From assembly GCA_910584265.1 (NCBI GenBank), contig CAJTZE010000003.1, positions 1 to 64,000 of the forward strand: 64,000 nucleotides of DNA, in the 5' to 3' direction. The DNA comes from an uncultured Dorea sp. GTDB taxonomy: Bacteria; Bacillota; Clostridia; Lachnospirales; Lachnospiraceae. Shown here piece by piece: positions 49,268 to 57,075 of the stretch. The translations under genes and the position numbers were made by a program. The stretch's first letter is position 1. Each line of letters starts with the position of its first letter. Under the pieces are notes generated by a model. It was not told the DNA's origin, ran no database searches, and saw nothing but the letters and a program-made list of their open reading frames with translations.

Positions 49268-50713
49268 ATGGAACAAAAGAAACATCATCATCACAAAGAA
49301 AAAAAGAGGCATATGATAGGAAAGCTTATAGCTGTTTTCCAGTTAGCTGTTTCTACAGCATTAATTGTCATGATATGGAACAGCGGTATGGTACCGTTAA
49401 AATTCATACTTCCATTAGGCATTTTTATGCTGATACTTTTCGGTATCACCTTTGGCGTGCAGTTTATTCAGAAGAAGCTGACAGGAATTATCGGCGTTGT
49501 GATCAGCCTTATTATCAGTATGGTTCTGGCTGTGGGGCTCCTGTATTTCATGAAGGCTGATCAGGCCATGGAGGATGTGGGCGGAGCCGTTTATAAGACA
49601 GATAATATGATCGTAGCGGTAAAAAAGGATGATGCGGCAAAAAATATTCTGGATGCAAGAGATTACCGGTTTGGATACCAGACTTCTATGGATCAGGAGA
49701 ATAACCAGCTGATGTTAGAGGATGTGGCGGCAGTGACCGGCAGAGAATTGAAGCTGATTGAATTTGAAACAGCAGCGGAGGAGGCGGAGGCGCTTCTGGA
49801 TGGCCGGATCGATGCTGCAATCTACAATGAAGCCTTTATGGGGATCATCGAGGATGCGGTTGAAAATTATTCGGAGCAGGTGAGGATCTTGTACCAGTAT
49901 GGGATTGAGACTGAACTGGAGCAGGAAGAGACTAACGTTGAAGAAGCTTTTCATGTCTATATCAGCGGTATTGATGTGGCAGGGCCGATCAGCACCAACA
50001 GCCGGAGCGATGTAAATATTATTATGACGGTCAATCCGAATACAAAGCAGATTCTTCTTACAACAACGCCGAGGGATTACTATGTGCCGCTGCCGGGAAT
50101 TTCCGGGGAAGCAAGGGACAAGCTGACGCATGCAGGAATCTATGGGGTGGATGTGTCCATGGCAACACTGGAAAGCATCTATGATATTGACATCAGCTAT
50201 TATGCAAGGGTAAATTTCACATCATTGATTACGATTGTGGATGCATTAGGAGGTGTGGATGTAAATTCCGAGTATGACTTTGATGCGGGCGGTTACAGCT
50301 TCGTGCAGGGGGAGAATCATCTGGACGGCGCTCAAGCGCTTGCATTTGCAAGAGAGCGTCATAGTTTTGAATCAGGTGATAACCAGAGAGGAAAGAATCA
50401 GGAGGCAGTACTTACTGCGATTTTGCAGAAAGCAATGTCTCCGGCGATACTGACTAGTGCAAATCAGATACTCGCCAGTGTCAGCGATTGTGTCCAGACG
50501 AATATGACGCAGGAAGAAATGGCGAAGTTTATCAATATGCAGCTGTCTGATCCGGCTTCGTGGAGCATTGAATCTACAGCCGCCACCGGAAGCGGCGACA
50601 ATCAGCCTTGCTTTTCATCCGGTTCACAACTTCTCTATGTGATGTGGCCGGATGAGGCAATTGTGGGAGACATATCAAGAAGGATGAAACAGATTGAGGG
50701 GGAAAACAAATGA
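49268..50713 (+). CDS. LCP (LytR-CpsA-Psr) family glycopolymer ligase with an inserted solute-binding-like region
   Basis: A 481-residue protein. A His/Lys-rich N-terminus and three membrane helices (about 17-37, 42-64, 71-92) are followed by a stretch (about 110-215) that reads like part of a periplasmic solute-binding domain (MIVAVKKDD, FGYQTSMDQEN, AEALLDGRIDAAIYNEAFM). The LCP domain (about 235-400) has GIDVAGPIST, SDVNIIMTVNP, TTPRDYYV and FARERHSF with the conserved Arg residues. LCP enzymes attach glycopolymers to peptidoglycan. It ends with an ATGA overlap with the small gene at 50710. Confidence 0.88.
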   Translation: MEQKKHHHHKEKKRHMIGKLIAVFQLAVSTALIVMIWNSGMVPLKFILPLGIFMLILFGITFGVQFIQKKLTGIIGVVISLIISMVLAVGLLYFMKADQAMEDVGGAVYKTDNMIVAVKKDDAAKNILDARDYRFGYQTSMDQENNQLMLEDVAAVTGRELKLIEFETAAEEAEALLDGRIDAAIYNEAFMGIIEDAVENYSEQVRILYQYGIETELEQEETNVEEAFHVYISGIDVAGPISTNSRSDVNIIMTVNPNTKQILLTTTPRDYYVPLPGISGEARDKLTHAGIYGVDVSMATLESIYDIDISYYARVNFTSLITIVDALGGVDVNSEYDFDAGGYSFVQGENHLDGAQALAFARERHSFESGDNQRGKNQEAVLTAILQKAMSPAILTSANQILASVSDCVQTNMTQEEMAKFINMQLSDPASWSIESTAATGSGDNQPCFSSGSQLLYVMWPDEAIVGDISRRMKQIEGENK

Positions 50714-50853
50714 TGATGCAGGCAATAGATCCGGAACGGGCGGTTATTGCCGCCGGTCTTATGATCCTGATCGGGGTTGCTATTTTCTTTGTCAGGAACA
50801 GAAAGACAATTTTAAACGGGTTCTTATCTTGGGGAGGTAATCTAAGTGGTTAG
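50710..50853 (+). CDS. Small single-pass membrane protein (47 aa)
   Basis: A short frame that starts in an ATGA overlap with the LCP gene and stops at 50851-50853, 8 bp inside the next gene. The sequence has a polar start (MMMQAIDPER), one hydrophobic helix (about 11-27) and a basic stop-transfer R-N-R-K. The ribosome site of capD lies within it. The overlap at both ends and the plausible membrane topology suggest a real translated gene. No family is recognised. Confidence 0.6.
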   Translation: MMMQAIDPERAVIAAGLMILIGVAIFFVRNRKTILNGFLSWGGNLSG

Positions 50854-52711
50854 GAAGGTCAGCGCATCATGGATGCAGAAAGCTGCCGTAATTGCATTTT
50901 TGGACATCCTGTTTGTTCTGGCATCCTATCTGCTGGCATTGCTCCTTCGGTTTGACTTTGTATTCTCCAATATACCCAGAGAGTATCTGGACGGTTATCT
51001 GTGGTCCATGCCTTTTTGGATATCAGCAACAGTGGTGGTGTTCTATGGCTTGAGGCTTTACCATAGTATCTGGCGGCTGGCCAGCATGCCGGAGGTACAG
51101 ATGAGTATTACTGCATATATAATCCTGATTCCGGTATACGGGCTGGGCATCCTGTTTATGAATCTGCGGATGCCGAAATCCTATTATTTTATTGGATATA
51201 TGATCTGCTTTTGTATGACGACAGGACTCCGTTTTTCTTACCGCATGCTCCGTTATTATGCAGGCAGCCGGGAGGGCTATGAGGAAGGACAGGACCGGAT
51301 CATGGTAATCGGCGGAGGCGCCGCGGGACAGACACTGATCCAGGAGCTGGTAAACAGCCGTCGTTTTCATACGAAGGTATGCTGTGTAATTGATGATAAT
51401 CCCAATAAGTTAGGGAGGCTTTTGGAGGGTATTCCGATTGTGGGGAATCGGCATGATATCCTTCCCATGGTAAAAAAGTATAAAATAAACCATATTATTT
51501 ATGCGATACCGGCAACTACAGGAAAGAATCAGAAGGATATTTTAAATATCTGTAAAGAATCCGGATGCAGGCTGCAGACTGTGCCGGGAGTATACCAGCT
51601 GGTAAATGGGGAAGTAAGCGTCAGCAGGCTGAGAGATGTTGATATCACGGACTTATTAGGCAGGGCACAGGTAAAGGTTAATAACGATGAAATCCTTGCG
51701 GCGTTAAGAGGACGCAGGGTTATGGTAACTGGCGGAGGAGGCTCTATCGGAAGTGAACTGTGCCGGCAGATAGCGGGTGCTCAGCCCAGTCAGCTGATCA
51801 TTTTTGATATCTATGAGAATAACGCTTATGAAATCCAACAGGAGCTTCTTAGGAAATATAAGGATTTGAATCTGGTGGTGCTTATCGGCTCTGTACGGAA
51901 TACCGGCCGGATCCGTCAGGTAATGGATCAGTACCGGCCGGAGGTCGTATATCATGCGGCGGCGCATAAGCATGTGCCTCTAATGGAGGACAGCCCGAAT
52001 GAGGCAATTAAGAATAATGTGCTGGGCACCTATAAAACAGCTGTAGCGGCAGCGTCTGCAGGAGTAAAGAAATTTGTCCTGATATCTTCCGATAAGGCAG
52101 TGAATCCCGCCAATATCATGGGAGCTTCCAAACGGCTGTGTGAAATGGTGGTGCAGATGATGAACCGGAAAACGGATACAGATTTTGCCTTAGTCCGGTT
52201 CGGCAATGTACTGGGAAGCAATGGAAGCGTGATTCCCTTATTTAAGAAGCAGATAGCAGAGGGCGGTCCCGTAACGGTTACTGATAAGAATATTATCCGG
52301 TATTTTATGACTATTCCGGAGGCTGTATCTCTGGTATTACAGGCATCCTATTATGCAGAAGGAGGGGAAATCTTTGTTCTGGATATGGGAGAGCCGGTAA
52401 AGATAGATGATATGGCAAGGAATTTGATACGTCTCTCCGGTTATACGCCGGATGTGGATATTCCGATTGTTTATACGGGCTTACGTCCCGGCGAGAAGCT
52501 CTACGAAGAGCTCTTGATGGATGAAGAGGGGCTTAAGAGTACAGAAAATGAGATGATACATATCGGACGCCCCATTGAAATGGATGACGAGTGGTTTGCA
52601 GAGAGGCTTAGAGAGCTGGATACGGCAAGCCGTCAAGATTCCGCAGAGATCAAAAAAATTGTGGCGCGGATTGTGCCTGGTTATACTTATAAACCTGAGA
52701 CAAAGTCTTAG
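50846..52711 (+). CDS. capD: Membrane-bound nucleotide-sugar 4,6-dehydratase (CapD/WbpM family)
   Basis: A 621-residue protein with four membrane helices (about 10-125), a CoA-binding-like Rossmann domain (VIGGGAAGQTLIQEL, about 153) and a C-terminal SDR domain with GGGGSIGSELCRQIA (about 293-307), HAAAHKHVPLMEDSP, the catalytic SDKAVNPANIMGASKR (about 414-429) and LRPGEKLYEELL. It probably makes UDP-4-keto-6-deoxy sugars from UDP-GlcNAc. The start is GTG 50846, with GGGGAGG at 50831-50837. A hairpin and a terminator follow. Confidence 0.9.
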   Translation: MVRKVSASWMQKAAVIAFLDILFVLASYLLALLLRFDFVFSNIPREYLDGYLWSMPFWISATVVVFYGLRLYHSIWRLASMPEVQMSITAYIILIPVYGLGILFMNLRMPKSYYFIGYMICFCMTTGLRFSYRMLRYYAGSREGYEEGQDRIMVIGGGAAGQTLIQELVNSRRFHTKVCCVIDDNPNKLGRLLEGIPIVGNRHDILPMVKKYKINHIIYAIPATTGKNQKDILNICKESGCRLQTVPGVYQLVNGEVSVSRLRDVDITDLLGRAQVKVNNDEILAALRGRRVMVTGGGGSIGSELCRQIAGAQPSQLIIFDIYENNAYEIQQELLRKYKDLNLVVLIGSVRNTGRIRQVMDQYRPEVVYHAAAHKHVPLMEDSPNEAIKNNVLGTYKTAVAAASAGVKKFVLISSDKAVNPANIMGASKRLCEMVVQMMNRKTDTDFALVRFGNVLGSNGSVIPLFKKQIAEGGPVTVTDKNIIRYFMTIPEAVSLVLQASYYAEGGEIFVLDMGEPVKIDDMARNLIRLSGYTPDVDIPIVYTGLRPGEKLYEELLMDEEGLKSTENEMIHIGRPIEMDDEWFAERLRELDTASRQDSAEIKKIVARIVPGYTYKPETKS

Positions 52712-52713
52712 GA

Positions 52714-52743
52714 CTGTAGATCGTCGCTTCGCCGCGTCTGCAG
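52714..52743 (+). promoter_or_regulatory. Leader hairpin before the loaP terminator; candidate LoaP RNA site
   Basis: CTGTAG (52714-52719) pairs with CTGCAG (52738-52743) and further G/C pairs (CG with CG, two bulges) continue towards a CTTCGC loop. It stands 40 bp before an intrinsic terminator and 130 bp before loaP. LoaP proteins act on an RNA hairpin in the leader of their target operons, so this is a candidate by position; the sequence match to a known site was not tested. Confidence 0.45.
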
Positions 52744-52782
52744 GATTAAGGCATTATAGCTGATACAGGAGTCTGGCTGAAT

Positions 52783-52813
52783 AAAGGCAGAATGGCGGAG
52801 CCTGCCTTTTTTT
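52783..52813 (+). terminator. Intrinsic terminator between capD and loaP
   Basis: AAAGGCAG (52783-52790) pairs with CTGCCTTT (52802-52809) around an 11-nt loop, with the T-run reaching 52813. It splits the polysaccharide locus into a proximal part (cpsB to capD) and a distal part (loaP to wzx). Confidence 0.85.
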
Positions 52814-52871
52814 GAGGGATTTGATTTTTATTACAGCGTTTACTCAACAGGGAAGAAACGGGAGGATTTGT

Positions 52872-53381
52872 ATGTGGTATGTGTTACAGGTCCGTTCGGG
52901 TACGGAGGAAAATATAAAGCGGCAATGTGAGAAGAACATTCCGAATGGAATACTTGAGCAGTGCTTTATTCCGTACTATGAAGAACAGAGGCATGTCCGG
53001 GGAGAATGGATTACCTTGAAAAAGGTTCAGTTTCCCGGATATCTTTTTGTAGTTACAGAGGAATTGGAGCAGTTATACAGGGATTTAAAATCTGTTATCG
53101 GTTTTACGAAGCTGATCGGGACAGGAAAAGAGGTTGCCGCCCTCACAGAAGAAGAGATCTTATTACTCCAGAGACTTGGCGGAGATGAGCATGTGGCAGT
53201 GATGTCGGAGGGCATCATTGAGCAGTCTCAGGTGAAGGTCATATCAGGACCTCTCGCGGGAATGGAAGGCTGTATCCGCAGGATTGACCGGCATAAGAGG
53301 AGAGCCTGGCTTGAGGTGGATATGTTTGGGAGAAAACAGCTGATACAGGCAGGGATTGAGATTGTAGCAAAGAACTATTAA
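52872..53381 (+). CDS. loaP: LoaP-type NusG paralogue (processive antiterminator)
   Basis: A 169-residue NusG-family protein. The NGN domain (about 1-105) begins MWYVLQVRSGTEENIKRQCEKN and includes KKVQFPGYLFV; a KOW motif follows (VKVISGPLAGMEGCIRRID, about 120-138). LoaP proteins lie in polysaccharide or polyketide operons and help RNA polymerase pass terminators over long distances. GGGAGG 7 nt upstream and the family start support 52872. Main NusG is ruled out by the context. Confidence 0.9.
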   Translation: MWYVLQVRSGTEENIKRQCEKNIPNGILEQCFIPYYEEQRHVRGEWITLKKVQFPGYLFVVTEELEQLYRDLKSVIGFTKLIGTGKEVAALTEEEILLLQRLGGDEHVAVMSEGIIEQSQVKVISGPLAGMEGCIRRIDRHKRRAWLEVDMFGRKQLIQAGIEIVAKNY

Positions 53382-53397
53382 TTTTAGTGCCGAACCT

Positions 53398-53493
53398 ATG
53401 GCTTGTAATAACTATGAACAGTACATCAATTGTATTCATGATGGAATATCTGATGATTTAGAGGATGCATATCGGGGAATTTCTATTCTGTAG
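53398..53493 (+). CDS. Possible 31-residue ORF or gene remnant
   Basis: A short frame from ATG 53398 to TAG 53491 encodes a polar peptide with NNYEQYINC and DDLEDAYRGISIL. No ribosome site precedes it, so it may be a remnant of a longer gene at the border of the exchanged cassette, or chance. Confidence 0.25.
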   Translation: MACNNYEQYINCIHDGISDDLEDAYRGISIL

Positions 53494-53535
53494 AAAGAGG
53501 AATTATTATAATTATAGAATAAATGAGGTTTGGAA

Positions 53536-53565
53536 AATAAGAGTCTTAGAAACAGGGCTCTTATT
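53536..53565 (+). promoter_or_regulatory. Hairpin in the leader of the glycan cassette
   Basis: AATAAGAGTC (53536-53545) pairs with GGCTCTTATT (53556-53565) with one G-U pair and a 10-nt loop. It lies between loaP and the PIG-L gene, without a T-run. It is a second candidate for an RNA element read by LoaP or for mRNA processing. The rest of the 220-bp gap holds two weak -10-like boxes (53507-53512, 53515-53520) without good -35 partners. Confidence 0.5.
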
Positions 53566-53601
53566 AGTGCATATATCGATATGGAAAAAAGGAGAAAGAA
53601 A

Positions 53602-54273
53602 ATGAATTATTTAGTAGTAGCGGCACATCCAGATGATGAAGTATTGGGAGCAGGTGCTACAATTTCAAATTTAACTTCTAAATTGCATAATGTTGCAGTT
53701 GTTACAATGGTAAATCATGCCGCGGCCAGAAGAAATATTTCAGATACATTAAGTCAGGATCAAGCAAATGCGATGAAAATTCTTGGAATAAAGAAATTAT
53801 ATACAGCAGATTTCCCCAATATTAAGATGAATACGGTGCCGCATTTGGATTTAGTACAATTTATTGAAAAGTGTATAGAAGCTTTTCAGGCTGAAATTAT
53901 TATTACACATCATCCGGCAGATCTAAATATTGATCATGCAGTAACAAGCGGGGCGGTACAAGCAGCATCGAGATTGTTTCAACGTAAACAAGGGCTTCCG
54001 GTACTTAAAAATCTGATGTATATGGAAGTTCCGTCTTCTACAGAATGGTCTTTGGATGCATCATCGAATCAGTTTAAAGCTAATACATTTGTAGAAATAG
54101 GAGAGGCCGGGGTTAAAAAAAAATTAGAGGCTCTACATGCTTATAAAGGGGTTATGAGAGAATATCCGCACCCAAGAAGTGAAGAAGGAATCAGAGGGCT
54201 TGCCGCATATAGGGGAAGTCAGTCAGGATGTAATTATGCAGAAGCATTTGAATGTGTATATAGAAGGATGTAA
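53602..54273 (+). CDS. PIG-L/LmbE family N-deacetylase
   Basis: A 223-residue zinc-dependent deacetylase: LVVAAHPDDEVLGAGATI at the N-terminus carries the AHPDDE motif, and ITHHPADLNIDH (about 102-113) gives further metal/catalytic residues. Family members remove N-acetyl groups from GlcNAc-type sugars. In this cassette it would free an amino group on a sugar, perhaps for the ATP-grasp enzyme two genes later. AGGAG about 9 nt before 53602 selects this start over 53530. From here the base composition is clearly AT-richer. Confidence 0.88.
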   Translation: MNYLVVAAHPDDEVLGAGATISNLTSKLHNVAVVTMVNHAAARRNISDTLSQDQANAMKILGIKKLYTADFPNIKMNTVPHLDLVQFIEKCIEAFQAEIIITHHPADLNIDHAVTSGAVQAASRLFQRKQGLPVLKNLMYMEVPSSTEWSLDASSNQFKANTFVEIGEAGVKKKLEALHAYKGVMREYPHPRSEEGIRGLAAYRGSQSGCNYAEAFECVYRRM

Positions 54274-54311
54274 TGCATATAAATATTTGTTGGAAGAGGA
54301 ATGAGAAAACG

Positions 54312-54908
54312 ATGTATAGAAATGTTATGAAGCGTGTTATAGATGTTTGTTTATCTATATGCGGAATCATTGTATGCGTAGTACCGATGTGTATTATAGC
54401 AATTGTGATTAAGCTTGATAGTAAAGGACCAGTTATTTTTAAACAGAAAAGGCTTGGCAAAGGGCAAAAAATATTTACAGTTTACAAGTTTCGGACTATG
54501 TGTAATCATGCTTATGAAATGGGTGGAATAGCGACCAGATCAGATGATGACAGAATTACAAAAGCAGGGGCTTTTTTAAGAAGAACCAGTTTTGATGAGC
54601 TTCCTCAGTTGATTAATATCATAAAAGGAGATATGGCAGTTATAGGACCAAGACCTATTTTGCCGATTGAATTTGAAGAATATAAAGATAACAAAAGATA
54701 TTGTAAAAGATATGAAGTACGCCCCGGCCTATTTTGCACAGTGGATATTGAATACAGGGCATCTGCATCGAGAGATTTACAGTTTGATATGGATGCAGAA
54801 TATATTGAAAATATGACTTTTTGGAATGATATTAAATATTTTTTCAAAATAATAAAAACTGTTATCAGTGGCGAAAATGTATACATAGAAGAGGTGCAAA
54901 ATGATTGA
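54312..54908 (+). CDS. Undecaprenyl-phosphate sugar phosphotransferase (short PglC-like form)
   Basis: A 198-residue initiating transferase. One N-terminal re-entrant membrane helix (about 12-35) precedes LDSKGPVIFKQKRLGKGQKIF, VYKFRTM, ITKAGAFLRRTSFDELPQLINIIKGD and MAVIGPRPILP, the conserved blocks of polyprenyl-P hexose-1-P transferases. It loads the first sugar onto the lipid carrier. Upstream ATG 54273 overlaps the PIG-L stop; the GGAAGAGGAATGAG site favours ATG 54312. Confidence 0.9.
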   Translation: MYRNVMKRVIDVCLSICGIIVCVVPMCIIAIVIKLDSKGPVIFKQKRLGKGQKIFTVYKFRTMCNHAYEMGGIATRSDDDRITKAGAFLRRTSFDELPQLINIIKGDMAVIGPRPILPIEFEEYKDNKRYCKRYEVRPGLFCTVDIEYRASASRDLQFDMDAEYIENMTFWNDIKYFFKIIKTVISGENVYIEEVQND

Positions 54909-56031
54909 AAGACATGATTTTATTGTATTTGCATTAGATCATTATAATCCATTAGGCGTAATCAGAAGCCTTGGAGAACATGGTATTTCTCCAATATATA
55001 TTGCGGTAAAGCATCGGGTAGAATTAGGAACAAAAAGCAAATACCTTTCGCAATGTTTTAAGGCGGCTACTGTCGAAGATGGATACAATATACTAATAAA
55101 AAATTTTGGCAATGAAAGAAAAGACAATTTACCGTTCTTAATAACATGTGATGATAGAACTACTGCATTTTTAGATGAAAAATATGACGAACTAAAAAAT
55201 AGATTTATATTTTTTAATGCGGGTAAAAAAGGCCGCATCAAAGAGTATATGAATAAAAGCAGTATACTGGAATTGGCTAAGCGCCATGGATTAAAGGTAT
55301 TGGAAACTCGTGTTGTCAGCCATGGTGAGATACCAGATGATTTGAGTTATCCAGTTATTACAAAATCCATTTCACCAATCATAGGCGGCTGGAAATCAGA
55401 TGTTCATATTTGTCAGTCAGCAGAAGAGCTTAAAGCTGCATATGATGAAATTGAAGCACCAACTGTATTAATTCAAAAATACATAGAAAAGAAAAATGAA
55501 TATTGTCTGGACGGATATTGTGTGAATAGAGGCAGGAGGATGTTTCATGCAATTGTGTCGGAATATAATTATTTGATTCCCGGATATTATAGCCCATATA
55601 TGACAGTATCCTCATTGGAGAATGAAGAAATCAAAAAATCCATTGAAAGTATGATGACTGAAATCGGATTTGAGGGGATTTATGAAATTGAATTTTTGAT
55701 TGACAAAGAGGATAATTACTATTTTCTGGAAATTAATTTTAGAAATTCGACGTGGAGCTATGCGGCAACAAAAGCAGGAATGCCGCTACCAATATTATGG
55801 GCTGAGTCAATGCTTACTGGGGTAATAAATGAAGAAAATTATAAAAAGATACCAGAGGGATTTACAGCGATGGTTGAACCAATTGACTATTCAAAACGAG
55901 TGGAGACCGGAAAGACTGACTTAGCTGATTGGTTAATTGATTTTAAAGAAGCTAATTGTGGATTTTATTGTAGTAAAGAAGATCCGAAACCATTTAAACA
56001 AGCTATATGTCACTGGAAAGAGTTAGGATGA
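54901..56031 (+). CDS. ATP-grasp ligase (carboxylate-amine ligase-like)
   Basis: A 376-residue ATP-grasp protein. Features: N-terminal Rossmann-like part (FIVFALDHYNPLGVIRSLGEHGI), central VITKSISPIIGGWKSD and IQKYIEKKNEYCLDGYC, and C-terminal EIEFLIDKEDNYYFLEINFRNS with Mg-binding Glu/Asn (about 266-272). Such enzymes join a carboxylate to an amine using ATP. In a polysaccharide locus next to a deacetylase it may attach an amino acid or acid to a sugar amine. It overlaps the sugar transferase by 8 bp. Confidence 0.8.
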   Translation: MIERHDFIVFALDHYNPLGVIRSLGEHGISPIYIAVKHRVELGTKSKYLSQCFKAATVEDGYNILIKNFGNERKDNLPFLITCDDRTTAFLDEKYDELKNRFIFFNAGKKGRIKEYMNKSSILELAKRHGLKVLETRVVSHGEIPDDLSYPVITKSISPIIGGWKSDVHICQSAEELKAAYDEIEAPTVLIQKYIEKKNEYCLDGYCVNRGRRMFHAIVSEYNYLIPGYYSPYMTVSSLENEEIKKSIESMMTEIGFEGIYEIEFLIDKEDNYYFLEINFRNSTWSYAATKAGMPLPILWAESMLTGVINEENYKKIPEGFTAMVEPIDYSKRVETGKTDLADWLIDFKEANCGFYCSKEDPKPFKQAICHWKELG

Positions 56032-56125
56032 GAAGAATCAGGAAATAAAGTTAAATACAAATTGGATAACTGTGGTTTTGTAATTTCAGATTTAATCAAA
56101 GTTAAAAGTTAGATTAGGAAAGAAA

Positions 56126-56980
56126 ATGAAAAAAATTTTAATATTGGGAAAATCTAGTTATTTAGGACAATCTTTTTTTGTGTGGATGAAGAAATATCCT
56201 TTGAATTATGAAGTTAATATTGTTTCGACAAGGAATTATGAATGGAAAAAAGAAGATTTTAGTTATTATGATGTAGTAGTAGATTTTGCAGGTGCAGCTC
56301 ATATTAAAAAGATTTCAAATGATATGAAGCCTTTATTTTATTCTATTAATCGTGATTTAAGTATTGAGTTAGGAGAGTATTCAAAGCGTAATGGAGTTAA
56401 ACACTTTATTTTTTTTAGTTCAATGAATGTATATGGAGATTATTGTGAAAATATTACAGATAGAAATGCAGCAAATCCCATGAGTTTTTATGGCGATAGT
56501 AAACTGCAAGGAGATATTGGTTTACACAAATTAGCGGATAATAATTTTATAGTTGCAAGTATCAGACCGCCATTTGTATATGGAAAAGGGTGTAGTGGAA
56601 ATTATAGAATAATAAGTCAAATTGCAAAAAAGATACCAGTATTCCCAAGGTTTAGTAATAAGAAAAGCATGATATATATTGATAACCTATGTGAGTTTGT
56701 ACGTCTGATTATTGATGACGTGCGTGGAGGAGTATTTACACCACAGAATAAGGAACTTGTTTCAACATCTGTATTGGTAAAAGAAATAGCTAAAAATCAC
56801 AGACATAAAATTTTTTTTACAAATTTTTTTAATTGGTCAATTATACTAGGGAATATTTTTTGTAGAAAAATAAGACGAGCTTTTGGTGATGATTATTATT
56901 CTTTAGAAATTTCTGATTATTATGACTTTAAGTATTGCGTTGTGGATTTTGAAGAAACAATTCGAAGAACAGAAATGTAG
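56126..56980 (+). CDS. NAD-dependent nucleotide-sugar epimerase/dehydratase (SDR)
   Basis: A 284-residue extended SDR. The Rossmann motif is KKILILGKSSYLGQSF (GxxxYLG variant of GxxGxxG, about 2-17), then DFAGAAHIK, HFIFFSSMNVYG with the catalytic Ser (about 104), MSFYGDSKLQGD with Tyr-Lys (YGDSK, about 128-132) and IRPPFVYGKG. It probably modifies a UDP-sugar, acting with the CapD product. It is AT-rich and has 94 bp of featureless DNA before it. Confidence 0.82.
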   Translation: MKKILILGKSSYLGQSFFVWMKKYPLNYEVNIVSTRNYEWKKEDFSYYDVVVDFAGAAHIKKISNDMKPLFYSINRDLSIELGEYSKRNGVKHFIFFSSMNVYGDYCENITDRNAANPMSFYGDSKLQGDIGLHKLADNNFIVASIRPPFVYGKGCSGNYRIISQIAKKIPVFPRFSNKKSMIYIDNLCEFVRLIIDDVRGGVFTPQNKELVSTSVLVKEIAKNHRHKIFFTNFFNWSIILGNIFCRKIRRAFGDDYYSLEISDYYDFKYCVVDFEETIRRTEM

Positions 56981-57075
56981 AAGACAACCAATACAATTAC
57001 CTGTTTTACCTTATACAAAAAAGGCAGGATGATTAAGTGTAAAAAATTTCAAAGAAAATGAAAGCAGGAAAATAC

